64,000 nucleotides of DNA from Erwinia sp039023475 (lineage in GTDB: Bacteria > Pseudomonadota > Gammaproteobacteria > Enterobacterales > Enterobacteriaceae): positions 62,001 through 126,000 of the forward strand of contig NZ_JBCHVB010000004.1 in NCBI RefSeq assembly GCF_039023475.1. The letters run 5' to 3'. Of this stretch, positions 35,585 through 44,243 are shown piece by piece. The position numbers and the translations under genes are program-made. The notes beneath the pieces are model-generated. The model was given only the letters and a program-made list of their open reading frames with translations. It was not told the origin of the DNA and did no database searches. Numbering within the stretch: the stretch's first letter is position 1; each line of letters starts with the position of its first letter.

Positions 35585-36064
35585 ATGAAAACCAAACTGA
35601 TTACCCGCGAAGGGTACGACAAACTGAAAGCCGAGCTGGACTTTCTCTGGCGCACAGAACGTCCGGAAGTGACCAAAAAAGTGACCTGGGCGGCCAGCCT
35701 CGGCGACCGGAGTGAAAACGCCGACTATCAGTACAATAAGAAACGCCTGCGGGAGATCGACCGCCGCGTACGCTACCTGACCAAATGCCTCGAACAGCTG
35801 CGCATCGTCGATTACTCCCCGCAGCAGGATGGCAAAGTCTTTTTTGGCGCCTGGGTGGAAGTGGAAAATGATGACGGCGAGCTGAAGCGCTTTCGCATCG
35901 TCGGCTATGACGAAATTTTTGGCCGCAAAGACTACATCTCGATTGATTCGCCGATGGCGCGAGCCCTGTTAAAAAAGGAAGCTGGCGACGTTGCCACCGT
36001 ACTGACGCCCGCAGGCGAAGCCACCTGGTATGTCGTTAATATTGACTATATTAACCCATCCTGA
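35585..36064 (+). CDS. greB: Transcription elongation factor GreB
   Basis: Rescues backtracked RNA polymerase by stimulating transcript cleavage. It has 159 residues (E. coli 158). The N-terminal coiled coil carries the tip acidic residues in SLGDRSENADYQYNKKR (about 38-54) that coordinate the catalytic metal; the C-terminal FKBP-like domain has the conserved IVGYDEIFGRKDYISIDSPMARAL. It is divergent from the GH28 gene and followed by tex in the same direction. Confidence 0.96.
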   Translation: MKTKLITREGYDKLKAELDFLWRTERPEVTKKVTWAASLGDRSENADYQYNKKRLREIDRRVRYLTKCLEQLRIVDYSPQQDGKVFFGAWVEVENDDGELKRFRIVGYDEIFGRKDYISIDSPMARALLKKEAGDVATVLTPAGEATWYVVNIDYINPS

Positions 36065-36159
36065 ACGCGCGGTTATTGCGCATCTGACCGGCCTGCCGCT
36101 GGCAATTCAGACCTGCAAACCGTATAACTGACCGCTGTCTTATAGCCATAAAGTAACCC

Positions 36160-38493
36160 ATGATGAAAGATTCGCTGAGCCACATAATTGCAAGTGAGCT
36201 TCACGCCAGGGCAGAACAGGTTGATGCCGCTGTTCGCCTGCTGGATGAAGGGAATACCGTGCCATTTATCGCACGCTATCGTAAGGAAGTGACTGGCGGG
36301 CTGGATGATACCCAGCTGCGCCAGCTGGAAACCCGCCTCGTCTATCTGCGTGAGCTGGCCGATCGCCGCCAGGCTATTCTGAAATCGATCGACGACCAGG
36401 GCAAGCTGACCGACGAGCTGGCCAGCGCCATCAGCACCACCCAGAGTAAAACCGAGCTGGAAGATCTCTACCTTCCTTATAAGCTGAAGCGCCGCACGCG
36501 TGGCATGATCGCTATTGAGGCCGGGCTTGAACCGCTGGCGGATACGCTGTGGCAGGATCCGTCGCAGGAGCCTGAGCAGCTGGCCGCCCGCTTCGTCGAT
36601 GCCGGTAAAGGCGTCGCGGATACCAAAGCCGCGCTTGATGGCGCCCGCTATATTCTGATGGAGCGCTTCGCTGAAGACGCCTCCCTGCTGGCGAAAGTGC
36701 GTAATTATCTCTGGAAGAACGCCCACCTGACGTCACGCGTTGTGGAAGGGAAAGAAGAAGAAGGCGCCAAGTTCCGCGACTATTTCGATCATCATGAGCC
36801 GCTGGCCACCGTTCCCTCACACCGTGCGCTCGCAATGTTCCGCGGCCGTAACGAAGGCGTATTGCAGCTGGCGCTTAACGCCGACCCGCAGTTCGACGAG
36901 CCGCCCCGTGAGAGCCAGGGCGAGCAGATCATTACGGAACACCTTAACCTGCGCCTGAACAACGCACCAGCCGATAGCTGGCGCAAAGCGGTCGTTAGCT
37001 GGACGTGGCGTATCAAGGTTCTGCTGCATCTGGAAACCGAACTGATGGGCACGGTGCGCGAGCGCGCTGAAGATGAAGCGATCAACGTGTTTGCCCGCAA
37101 CCTGCACGATTTGCTGATGGCGGCTCCGGCAGGTATGCGCGCCACTATGGGACTCGATCCGGGATTGCGTACCGGCGTGAAGGTCGCGGTCGTGGATGCT
37201 ACCGGCAAGGTAGTGGCTACCGACACGATTTATCCGCATACCGGCCAGGCGGCGAAAGCGGCGGCGGCCGTAGCGGCACTCTGTACCCGCCATAATGTGG
37301 AGCTGGTTGCCATTGGTAACGGCACGGCCTCCCGCGAGACCGAACGCTTTTTCCTCGACGTGCAGAAGCAGTTCCCACAGGTCAACGCGCAAAAAGTGAT
37401 CGTCAGCGAAGCTGGCGCTTCCGTCTACTCCGCCTCCGAGCTGGCCGCGCTGGAGTTCCCAGACCTGGATGTCTCCATTCGCGGGGCCGTTTCTATCGCC
37501 CGCCGCCTGCAGGATCCGCTCTCCGAGCTGGTCAAAATCGACCCGAAATCGATCGGCGTTGGTCAGTACCAGCACGACGTCAGCCAGAGCCAGCTGGCGA
37601 AGAAGCTGGATGCGGTGGTGGAAGACTGCGTGAACGGCGTGGGGGTGGATCTGAATACGGCCTCCGTCCCGCTGCTGACCCGCGTGGCGGGCCTGACCAA
37701 AATGATGGCGCAGAATATCGTCAGCTGGCGCGATGAGAATGGCCGCTTTCAGAATCGTCAGCAGCTGCTGAAGGTGAGCCGCCTGGGGCCAAAAGCCTTT
37801 GAGCAGTGCGCAGGCTTCCTGCGTATTAACCAGGGCGATAATCCGCTGGACGCCTCTACGGTACACCCGGAGGCCTATCCGCTTGTTCAGCGTATTCTGG
37901 CCGCCACCGGCGAAGCGCTGAACGCGCTGATGGGGAATCCTGCCGGACTGCGTGCGCTGAGGGCGGTTGACTTTACCGATGAGCGTTTCGGGCTGCCAAC
38001 CGTCACCGATATCATTAAAGAGCTGGAAAAACCTGGCCGCGATCCTCGCCCTGAATTCAAAACCGCCCAGTTTGCAGAGGGCATCGATACCCTGAGCGAT
38101 CTGCTACCGGGAATGGTACTGGAAGGTTCGGTAACTAACGTCACTAACTTCGGCGCTTTCGTGGATATTGGCGTACATCAGGATGGCCTTGTGCACATCT
38201 CTTCGCTTGCCGATAAGTTCGTTGACGACCCTCATAAGGTGGTGAAAGCGGGCGACATCGTCAAAGTGAAAGTGATGGAAGTTGACCTGCAACGCAAGCG
38301 CATTGCGCTGACCATGCGTCTTGATGAGCAGCCGGGCGAAACCCAGTCACGCCGCAGCGGCGGCAAAAATGAGCGGGAAAGCGGACGTCCGGCTCAGGGC
38401 AAGACGCGCGCCCGTCCGGCGGCCCAGTCTGCCGTCAGCAATAACAGCGCGATGGGCGATGCCCTTGCGGCGGCCTTCGGTAAAAAGCGTTAA
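36160..38493 (+). CDS. yhgF: Tex-family RNA-binding transcription accessory protein
   Basis: The 777-residue protein (E. coli YhgF 773) has a Tex N-terminal helical region, an YqgF-like RNase-H-fold domain (MGLDPGLRTGVKVAVVD, about 329-345), a helix-hairpin-helix region (VGVDLNTASVPLLTRVAGL, about 490-510), and an S1 RNA-binding domain (about 650-720, GSVTNVTNFGAFVDIGVHQDGLVH). It ends in a basic Arg/Ser/Gly-rich tail. Tex is linked to transcription and stress response; its precise role is not settled. There are two ATGs in tandem at 36160 and 36163. Confidence 0.95.
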   Translation: MMKDSLSHIIASELHARAEQVDAAVRLLDEGNTVPFIARYRKEVTGGLDDTQLRQLETRLVYLRELADRRQAILKSIDDQGKLTDELASAISTTQSKTELEDLYLPYKLKRRTRGMIAIEAGLEPLADTLWQDPSQEPEQLAARFVDAGKGVADTKAALDGARYILMERFAEDASLLAKVRNYLWKNAHLTSRVVEGKEEEGAKFRDYFDHHEPLATVPSHRALAMFRGRNEGVLQLALNADPQFDEPPRESQGEQIITEHLNLRLNNAPADSWRKAVVSWTWRIKVLLHLETELMGTVRERAEDEAINVFARNLHDLLMAAPAGMRATMGLDPGLRTGVKVAVVDATGKVVATDTIYPHTGQAAKAAAAVAALCTRHNVELVAIGNGTASRETERFFLDVQKQFPQVNAQKVIVSEAGASVYSASELAALEFPDLDVSIRGAVSIARRLQDPLSELVKIDPKSIGVGQYQHDVSQSQLAKKLDAVVEDCVNGVGVDLNTASVPLLTRVAGLTKMMAQNIVSWRDENGRFQNRQQLLKVSRLGPKAFEQCAGFLRINQGDNPLDASTVHPEAYPLVQRILAATGEALNALMGNPAGLRALRAVDFTDERFGLPTVTDIIKELEKPGRDPRPEFKTAQFAEGIDTLSDLLPGMVLEGSVTNVTNFGAFVDIGVHQDGLVHISSLADKFVDDPHKVVKAGDIVKVKVMEVDLQRKRIALTMRLDEQPGETQSRRSGGKNERESGRPAQGKTRARPAAQSAVSNNSAMGDALAAAFGKKR

Positions 38494-38501
38494 TTCTCTG
38501 T

Positions 38502-38530
38502 GGGGCGCGCCATCCGGTGCGCCCCGTTTT
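38502..38530 (+). terminator. Terminator after yhgF
   Basis: GGGGCGC (38502-38508) pairs with GCGCCCC (38519-38525), followed by GTTTT. It separates yhgF from the feo promoter. Confidence 0.75.
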
Positions 38531-38544
38531 GCCCGGATTAAAGA

Positions 38545-38558
38545 TTGTCCTGCATCAA
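38545..38558 (+). promoter_or_regulatory. FNR-like site upstream of feoA
   Basis: TTGTCCTGCATCAA matches the FNR consensus (TTGAT-N4-ATCAA) in 8 of 10 positions. E. coli feo is activated by FNR, so the place fits anaerobic ferrous iron uptake. Confidence 0.5.
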
Positions 38559-38565
38559 TGTTCAC

Positions 38566-38584
38566 GAGAATCATTCTCATTATA
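38566..38584 (+). promoter_or_regulatory. Fur box of feoAB
   Basis: GAGAATCATTCTCATTATA matches the 19-bp Fur box at 14 of 19 positions and contains GAGAAT-C-ATTCTC, a 6-1-6 inverted repeat. It lies about 50 bp before feoA. Confidence 0.72.
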
Positions 38585-38634
38585 ATTTCCACCGTTAATT
38601 ATCACGGTGCGGTCATCGCCGCCGGGGTGGATTT

Positions 38635-38856
38635 ATGCAGCTCATTCCTAAGCAACATTACAAAATCGTACGTTTTGCGCCAGACGTCAGCGCCGCCTTT
38701 CGCCAGAAACTTCTCTCCCTCGGCCTGCTCCCGGGTGCCATTTTCGAGGTCAAACGCGTGGCGCCGTTCGGCGATCCCGTGCAGATCGATACCCGCCTCG
38801 TCAGCCTGATGCTACGCAAAAAAGATCTGGCCTTCCTTCAGCTTGAGCGGGCATAA
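38635..38856 (+). CDS. feoA: Ferrous iron transport accessory protein FeoA
   Basis: A 73-residue cytosolic protein with the SH3-like FeoA fold (E. coli 75). LSLGLLPGAIFEVKRVAPFGDPVQI is typical. It works with FeoB, probably by contact with its cytosolic domain. It ends 2 bp before feoB, so the two are translated together. Fur- and FNR-like sites precede it. Confidence 0.95.
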   Translation: MQLIPKQHYKIVRFAPDVSAAFRQKLLSLGLLPGAIFEVKRVAPFGDPVQIDTRLVSLMLRKKDLAFLQLERA

Positions 38857-38858
38857 CC

Positions 38859-41165
38859 ATGAAATCCTGCACGATTGGCTTAATTGGCAACCCTAATGCC
38901 GGTAAAACCACGCTCTTTAATCAGCTCACTGGCGCGCGGCAGCGCGTAGGCAACTGGGCTGGCGTCACCGTCGAGCGTAAGGAAGGCACCTTTACCACCG
39001 GTCAGTATAAAGTCCGGCTGGTCGATCTCCCTGGCACTTACTCCCTGACGACCATTTCCGATCAAACCTCCCTGGATGAGCAAATCGCCTGCCATTACAT
39101 GCTGAGCGGCGAGGCAGACCTGGTGGTAAACGTCGTGGATGCCAGCAATCTTGAGCGCAATCTCTACCTGACGCTTCAGCTCCAGGAACTGGGCATACCC
39201 TGCATTGTTGCGCTGAATATGCTGGATATCGCCGAGAATCAGCAGATAACGATAGATATTGCCGATCTGGAAAAACGCCTCGGCTGTCCGGTCGTGCCGC
39301 TGGTCTCCAACCGCGGGCGCGGCATCGATAAGCTGAAAGCGGCTATCGACAGCTATTCCCCACGGCCGGGAAAACTGATGGTGCGCTACCCTGACGACGT
39401 GCTGAGTAACGTCGCGGTGCTGTGCGAGGCGATGCCGGCCCATTATACGGCGCAGCAGAAGCGCTGGCTGGCGCTGCAAACGCTGGAAGGCGATATCTAT
39501 AGCCGTGAACAGGTGGGAAACGCGGCAGCGCTGCTCGCTTCACTGCCGGGTCAGCAGGATGACCCGCTTCGTATCGTTACCGCCCGCTACGCGGCGATTG
39601 AAGCCATCTGCCAGCACGTTATCCTGCCCGATCGGGCAACGCCGCACCGGCTCTCCGCCAGGCTGGACAGGCTGGTAATGAATCGCTGGCTTGGTCTTCC
39701 CGTGTTTCTGATCGTGATGTACCTGATGTTTTTTATGGCGATCAACCTTGGCGGTGCGCTGCAACCTCTGTTCGATCTCAGCTCCGCCGCGCTCTTTATT
39801 CACGGCATGCAGTGGGCTGGCGCCATGCTGCATTTTCCGCTGCCGCTAACGCTGTTTCTGGCGCAGGGCATCGGCGGCGGGATCAATACCGTGATGCCGC
39901 TGGTGCCGCAAATTGGCCTGATGTATCTGTTTCTGTCGCTGATGGAGGATTCGGGCTACATGGCACGGGCGGCCTTCGTCATGGATCGCCTGATGCAGGC
40001 GCTGGGGCTGCCGGGCAAATCTTTCGTGCCGCTGATTGTCGGCTTTGGCTGCAACGTACCCTCGGTAATGGGCGCCCGCACGCTGGATGCGCCGCGCGAA
40101 CGCCTGATGACCGTCCTGATGGCTCCCTTTATGTCCTGTGGCGCACGGCTGGCTATCTTTGCCGTCTTTGCCGCCGCGTTTTTTGGCCAGCGCGGATCGC
40201 TGGTGGTATTCAGCCTCTATCTGCTTGGCATTGCCGCTGCGATCCTGACCGGGCTGGTGCTGAAACACACGCTGATGCGCGGTGAAGCTTCGCCGTTTGT
40301 GATGGAGCTACCGACCTGGCACGTCCCGCACCTGAAAAGCCTGCTGCTGCAAACCTGGCAGCGGCTGAAAAGCTTCGTGTTCAGGGCTGGTAAGGTGATC
40401 GTGGTGGTCAGCATGCTGATCGGCGGCCTGAACAGCTTCTCCTTCAGCGGCCAGCCGGTATCCCGCATCGATGAATCGGCGCTGGCAACGGTGAGCCGTC
40501 AGATAACGCCGCTGCTGGCACCGATGGGCGTGCATGATGATAACTGGCAGGCGACGGTGGGCCTGATCACGGGCGCAATGGCGAAGGAAGTGGTTGTCGG
40601 TACGCTGAACACGCTCTATACCGCCGAAGCGCTGCATGAGGAGCCCTTCGATGTGAACAGTTTCAGCCTGGCCGGTGAGCTGAGCGAAGCGCTAAAGGAA
40701 ACCTGGGCGGGCGTGCGGGAAACGTTCAGTCTCAGCGTCCTCTCTAACCCTGTTGAAGCCAGCAAAGGCGATGGCGAGATGGCCAGCGGCGCGATGGGCA
40801 TGATGCACAGCAAATTCGTCAACGATGCCGCCGCCTACAGCTACCTGATTTTTGTGCTGCTTTACGTGCCCTGCGTGTCGGTAATGGGGGCTATTGCCCG
40901 CGAAAGCAGCCGCCGCTGGATGCTGTTCTCTATTCTCTGGGGCCTGAACCTGGCGTACTCGCTGGCCACCCTTTTCTATCAGTGTGCCACCTTCAGCGCG
41001 CACCCGCAAAACAGCGCCATTACGCTGCTGGCAGTCGCCATCTTTAATCTGCTGGTCTGGTTAGTGCTGAAAAACATCCATCTGCCCCCTGAGCGCCTGG
41101 CGGTCAAAACGGTAGTGACGGAAAACCGCTGTCAGGGGTGCGCGAAAAGCGGCAGCTGTCACTGA
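38859..41165 (+). CDS. feoB: Ferrous iron transporter FeoB
   Basis: GTP-regulated Fe(II) uptake in the inner membrane. It has 768 residues (E. coli 773). The N-terminal G domain shows G1 GNPNAGKT (10-17), G3 DLPGTYSL, and G4 NMLD. The helical GDI region follows, then a membrane part with two Gate motifs (VGFGCNVPSVMGART and YVPCVSVMGAIARE). The C-terminal tail ends in a Cys-rich CQGC..SGSCH. No feoC follows. Confidence 0.97.
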   Translation: MKSCTIGLIGNPNAGKTTLFNQLTGARQRVGNWAGVTVERKEGTFTTGQYKVRLVDLPGTYSLTTISDQTSLDEQIACHYMLSGEADLVVNVVDASNLERNLYLTLQLQELGIPCIVALNMLDIAENQQITIDIADLEKRLGCPVVPLVSNRGRGIDKLKAAIDSYSPRPGKLMVRYPDDVLSNVAVLCEAMPAHYTAQQKRWLALQTLEGDIYSREQVGNAAALLASLPGQQDDPLRIVTARYAAIEAICQHVILPDRATPHRLSARLDRLVMNRWLGLPVFLIVMYLMFFMAINLGGALQPLFDLSSAALFIHGMQWAGAMLHFPLPLTLFLAQGIGGGINTVMPLVPQIGLMYLFLSLMEDSGYMARAAFVMDRLMQALGLPGKSFVPLIVGFGCNVPSVMGARTLDAPRERLMTVLMAPFMSCGARLAIFAVFAAAFFGQRGSLVVFSLYLLGIAAAILTGLVLKHTLMRGEASPFVMELPTWHVPHLKSLLLQTWQRLKSFVFRAGKVIVVVSMLIGGLNSFSFSGQPVSRIDESALATVSRQITPLLAPMGVHDDNWQATVGLITGAMAKEVVVGTLNTLYTAEALHEEPFDVNSFSLAGELSEALKETWAGVRETFSLSVLSNPVEASKGDGEMASGAMGMMHSKFVNDAAAYSYLIFVLLYVPCVSVMGAIARESSRRWMLFSILWGLNLAYSLATLFYQCATFSAHPQNSAITLLAVAIFNLLVWLVLKNIHLPPERLAVKTVVTENRCQGCAKSGSCH

Positions 41166-41278
41166 TACGCCCGCTTTTACGCTGACATCGCAGGCCGTTG
41201 AAGTTGCGATATTGCTTCAACGGTCTACAGTGAAAGCTAACGTGGCTGTGAATAATTGCGGTGGCTCACTCAATAAAA

Positions 41279-42964
41279 ATGGAAATTATCAATTCTTTAC
41301 TCGATAAGATCTATGACAGCACTTTTCCCGAAACCTGTCGGGCGAGGCTGTCTGACGCCATCCGGGAAACGCGTGACGCCTTAACCCACCCACGCAAGGC
41401 GCACTGGGATGAAAAAGACGTGGTGCTGATAACCTATGCCGATCAGTTCCGCGAAAGCGAAGCCCCCACGCTGCGTACCTTTTCCCGTTTCTATCAACAG
41501 CACCTCCAGTCCAGCTTCAGCCTCGTCCATCTGCTGCCCTTTTTCCCTTATTCGTCGGATGACGGCTTCTCGGTGATTGACTATCATCACGTCAGCGCCA
41601 TCTGCGGCGACTGGTCAGATGTGGCCGAACTGCACCAGCATACGCGCCTGATGTTCGATTTTGTCTGCAACCATATCTCCTCTCATAGCGCCTGGTTTAA
41701 GCACTATCTGGCGATGGATCCCGGCTGGGATGACTTTTTTATCAGTATGCCTCCCGCCACCGATCTGAGCGGCGTTACCCGCCCGCGCACGTCACCTTTA
41801 CTGACGCCCTTTGAGATGGCCGACGGCGACACCCGGTTTATCTGGACGACCTTCAGCGCAGACCAGATAGACCTCAACTTCGCCAATCCTTTTGTGCTGC
41901 TGAGCATGGTTGACGTTCTGCTGGATTACCTGGCAAAAGGCGCCGACTATATCCGGCTGGACGCGGTCGGCTATATGTGGAAAACCCCCGGCACCAGCTG
42001 CATTCACCTTGAAAAAACGCACCAGCTGGTGAAGCTTTTTCGCGCCATTGCTGATGAAGTGGCGCCCGGTACGGTGATCATCACCGAAACCAACGTCCCG
42101 CATAAAGACAATATCAGCTACCTGGGTAACGGGCGTGACGAAGCGCAAATGGTCTATAACTTTTCGCTGCCGCCGCTGGTACTGCACGCTATCCATTATG
42201 GTTCCGCCCGTGCCCTGAAGCAGTGGGCCGCCTCGCTGGGCGTGGGCAGCGGTACAACCACCTTCTTTAATTTTCTCGCCTCGCACGATGGCATTGGCCT
42301 GAATCCGCTACGGGGGATCCTGCCGGAAACCGAAATCGTGTCTCTGGTGCGCGATCTGGCAGCCGAAGGCGCGTTGATTTCGTGGAAAAATAACCCTGAC
42401 GGCACCGCCAGCCCTTACGAAATCAACGTCACCTATATGGACGCGCTGAATAAAAAAGAGGACGACGATGATACGCGGCTTCAGCGCTTTATGCTGGCTC
42501 ACGCTCTGCTGCTCGCCTTCCCCGGCGTTCCGGCGGTTTATGTACAGAGTATTCTGGGTTCACGGAATGATATGGAAGGGGTAAAAGTCGCGGGGCATAA
42601 CCGGGCGATTAACCGGGAAAAATATGCCATCAGTGAGATTGAAGCCGCCCTGAGCGATCGGAAATCGCTGCGTCATCGCGTTTACCATGCCCTCAGCGCC
42701 CTGATCCAGCTGCGCATCCGGCAGCCCGCTTTTCACCCCGATAATCCTATGGAAGTGCTGGAGAGCGACAATGCGCTGCTGGTCTTAAGCCGTCCGGTCA
42801 AAAAGCATGATGCGCTGCTCTGTATTTATAACCTCAGCGGGCGGGAAATGACCTATTCGCTGCCGGAAAACCAGCGCTACAGGAATATCAACAATGATGA
42901 GCGGGTGGAGGGTGACGTGCCGGTGCGGCTGGCGCCGTGGGGCTGGCTGTGGCTGAAGCGGTAA
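41279..42964 (+). CDS. Glucosylglycerate phosphorylase-like GH13_18 enzyme (YcjM-type)
   Basis: A 561-residue sucrose-phosphorylase-type enzyme that closely follows my recollection of E. coli YcjM, a glucosylglycerate phosphorylase (559). It would reversibly cleave alpha-glucosylglycerate with phosphate to glucose-1-phosphate and glycerate, in the cytosol. GH13 marks are RLDAVGY (nucleophile about Asp228), ITETNV (acid/base about Glu270), and SHDGIGL (about 335-341). I chose the ATG at 41279 because MEIINSLLDKIYDSTF lines up with the YcjM start; a GTG at 41261 would add six residues. Neither start has a strong ribosome site. The other ycj transport genes are absent. Confidence 0.85.
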   Translation: MEIINSLLDKIYDSTFPETCRARLSDAIRETRDALTHPRKAHWDEKDVVLITYADQFRESEAPTLRTFSRFYQQHLQSSFSLVHLLPFFPYSSDDGFSVIDYHHVSAICGDWSDVAELHQHTRLMFDFVCNHISSHSAWFKHYLAMDPGWDDFFISMPPATDLSGVTRPRTSPLLTPFEMADGDTRFIWTTFSADQIDLNFANPFVLLSMVDVLLDYLAKGADYIRLDAVGYMWKTPGTSCIHLEKTHQLVKLFRAIADEVAPGTVIITETNVPHKDNISYLGNGRDEAQMVYNFSLPPLVLHAIHYGSARALKQWAASLGVGSGTTTFFNFLASHDGIGLNPLRGILPETEIVSLVRDLAAEGALISWKNNPDGTASPYEINVTYMDALNKKEDDDDTRLQRFMLAHALLLAFPGVPAVYVQSILGSRNDMEGVKVAGHNRAINREKYAISEIEAALSDRKSLRHRVYHALSALIQLRIRQPAFHPDNPMEVLESDNALLVLSRPVKKHDALLCIYNLSGREMTYSLPENQRYRNINNDERVEGDVPVRLAPWGWLWLKR

Positions 42965-42992
42965 AAGCAGGCAGCAAAAGCGCTGCCTGCTT
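42965..42992. terminator. Hairpin between the GH13 gene and the YhcN-like gene
   Basis: A stem of 10-11 bp (42965-42975 with 42982-42992, loop AAAAGC) lies between convergent genes. On the minus strand it is followed by TTTTAC, so it most likely ends the YhcN-like transcript. Confidence 0.6.
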
Positions 42993-42999
42993 CTGAGAT

Positions 43000-43269
43000 T
43001 TACTTATAGACGTCCGCTGTGGCGCTGAATTTGCCATGCTCACGGCCGGCAATCACCAGGAAATATTTCCCGCCTTTTTCATCAGCCATTTTAGAAAGTT
43101 CCTTTTTAGCATCCATTGGCGAAGTGGTTTCCGCCGTTGTATTCACCGTACCGATTTTTTCAAGATTCATGGTTTGTACTTCTTCTTTCGTCACTTCTTG
43201 TGCGGCAAATGCCCCGAAAGAAACCGCACTAACCAGTAATCCGGCCACAGCTGTTTTAAACATATTCAT
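43000..43269 (-). CDS. Small periplasmic YhcN/BhsA-family (DUF1471) protein
   Basis: An 89-residue protein with a signal peptide (about 1-23; likely cut after FGAFA) and a C-terminal YdgH/BhsA/McbA-like domain ending in SATADVYK. This ending is characteristic of the family, whose members respond to acid, peroxide and biofilm cues. The closest member in memory is YhcN (SPMD segment and ending). I chose the ATG at 43269 (MNMFKTAVAG), which has AGGAG eight bases upstream. Regulation is not visible. E. coli has no such gene at this place. Confidence 0.82.
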   Translation of the reverse strand: MNMFKTAVAGLLVSAVSFGAFAAQEVTKEEVQTMNLEKIGTVNTTAETTSPMDAKKELSKMADEKGGKYFLVIAGREHGKFSATADVYK

Positions 43270-43360
43270 CAGACACACTCCTGCATAGTTGTTAGAAATA
43301 AGCCGTCGCTTGATGGGATTACAGGGAGGGTACTGCCAGATTCCCTGACCATCGCAGAGG

Positions 43361-43387
43361 TAAAAGGTAAGCGTTCCTGCTTACCCT
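43361..43387 (-). terminator. Terminator after bioH
   Basis: On the minus strand GGTAAGC and GCTTACC enclose a 6-nt loop and are followed by TTTT. It lies about 50 bp after the bioH stop. Confidence 0.55.
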
Positions 43388-43434
43388 CTTCATTATCGCC
43401 CCTAACCGATAAATAGCCAGCCGGAGAGTAAAAT

Positions 43435-44211
43435 TTAGCCGGTTGTTTTCAAACCGAAATCAATCAGTTGCTGACAAAATATTTCCGGGTGAGAGATAAA
43501 AGGCGCATGGGCGGCTTTATCAATGATGACGGCCTGACTGCCGGGCCAGGCCTGGTCCAGCAGCGGCACAATACGGCGCGGCACCAGCCCGTCCAGCGCC
43601 CCGTAAATTCTTAATAGCGGCACGGTTAACGCCAGCATCTCTTCGCGAAGATCGGCCGTACGCAGAATTTCCAGCCCACCATTCAGCACCTCAACGTCCG
43701 GCGCCTGCTGGCTAAGCACCACGCTTTTCAGCATCCTCGCGTCCTGACGCGCTGTTTCGGTGCCCAGCGTTTGCAGGGCGAGAAAACGCTCAACGGTGCG
43801 CTGAAAGTCCTCGCTCAGCTGCTGCTGGAAGTTACTGAGCGTTTCCGGCTTAATGCCCGGCCACTCCTCACCCGCCGTAAAGCAGGGAGAGGTGGCCACA
43901 CCGATCGCGCCACTGACCCGTTCCGGATGGTGTAAAGCCATTTTACTGGCAACCAGTCCGCCCAGCGACCAGCCCAGCCAGAGCGCCTTCGGCGGCGCGT
44001 AAGGCAGCAGCGTCGCAACCATCTCATCCAGCGTCATGGCGGGAAATGAACCGCTGCGCCCATACCCCGGCAGATCAACCAGGTGCAGGCGAAAATGCGG
44101 ACTGAGCCGGTCAATCGTGCCGCGCCATACTTCCGCATTCAGCCCCCACCCGTGCAGCATCACAAGATCGCGATCGCCTGCTCCTGTTGTCTGCCAGTAA
44201 AGCTGAGTCAT
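43435..44211 (-). CDS. bioH: Pimeloyl-ACP methyl ester carboxylesterase BioH
   Basis: Ends the masked pimelate route of biotin synthesis by freeing pimeloyl-ACP from its methyl ester. It has 258 residues (E. coli 256). It is an alpha/beta hydrolase: HGWGLNAEVW (oxyanion region), the nucleophile Ser82 in GWSLGG, Asp about 207 in YGALDGLVP, and His about 235 in AAHAPFISHP. It diverges from gntX across only 32 bp. Confidence 0.96.
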   Translation of the reverse strand: MTQLYWQTTGAGDRDLVMLHGWGLNAEVWRGTIDRLSPHFRLHLVDLPGYGRSGSFPAMTLDEMVATLLPYAPPKALWLGWSLGGLVASKMALHHPERVSGAIGVATSPCFTAGEEWPGIKPETLSNFQQQLSEDFQRTVERFLALQTLGTETARQDARMLKSVVLSQQAPDVEVLNGGLEILRTADLREEMLALTVPLLRIYGALDGLVPRRIVPLLDQAWPGSQAVIIDKAAHAPFISHPEIFCQQLIDFGLKTTG

Positions 44212-44243
44212 GGGTTATTGTCCTGTTTTTGTCTGAGGCCGCT

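Noticed and set aside
36817..37866. 349-residue open frame on the minus strand across yhgF
   Set aside because: It is antisense to the Tex coding region, with no motif.
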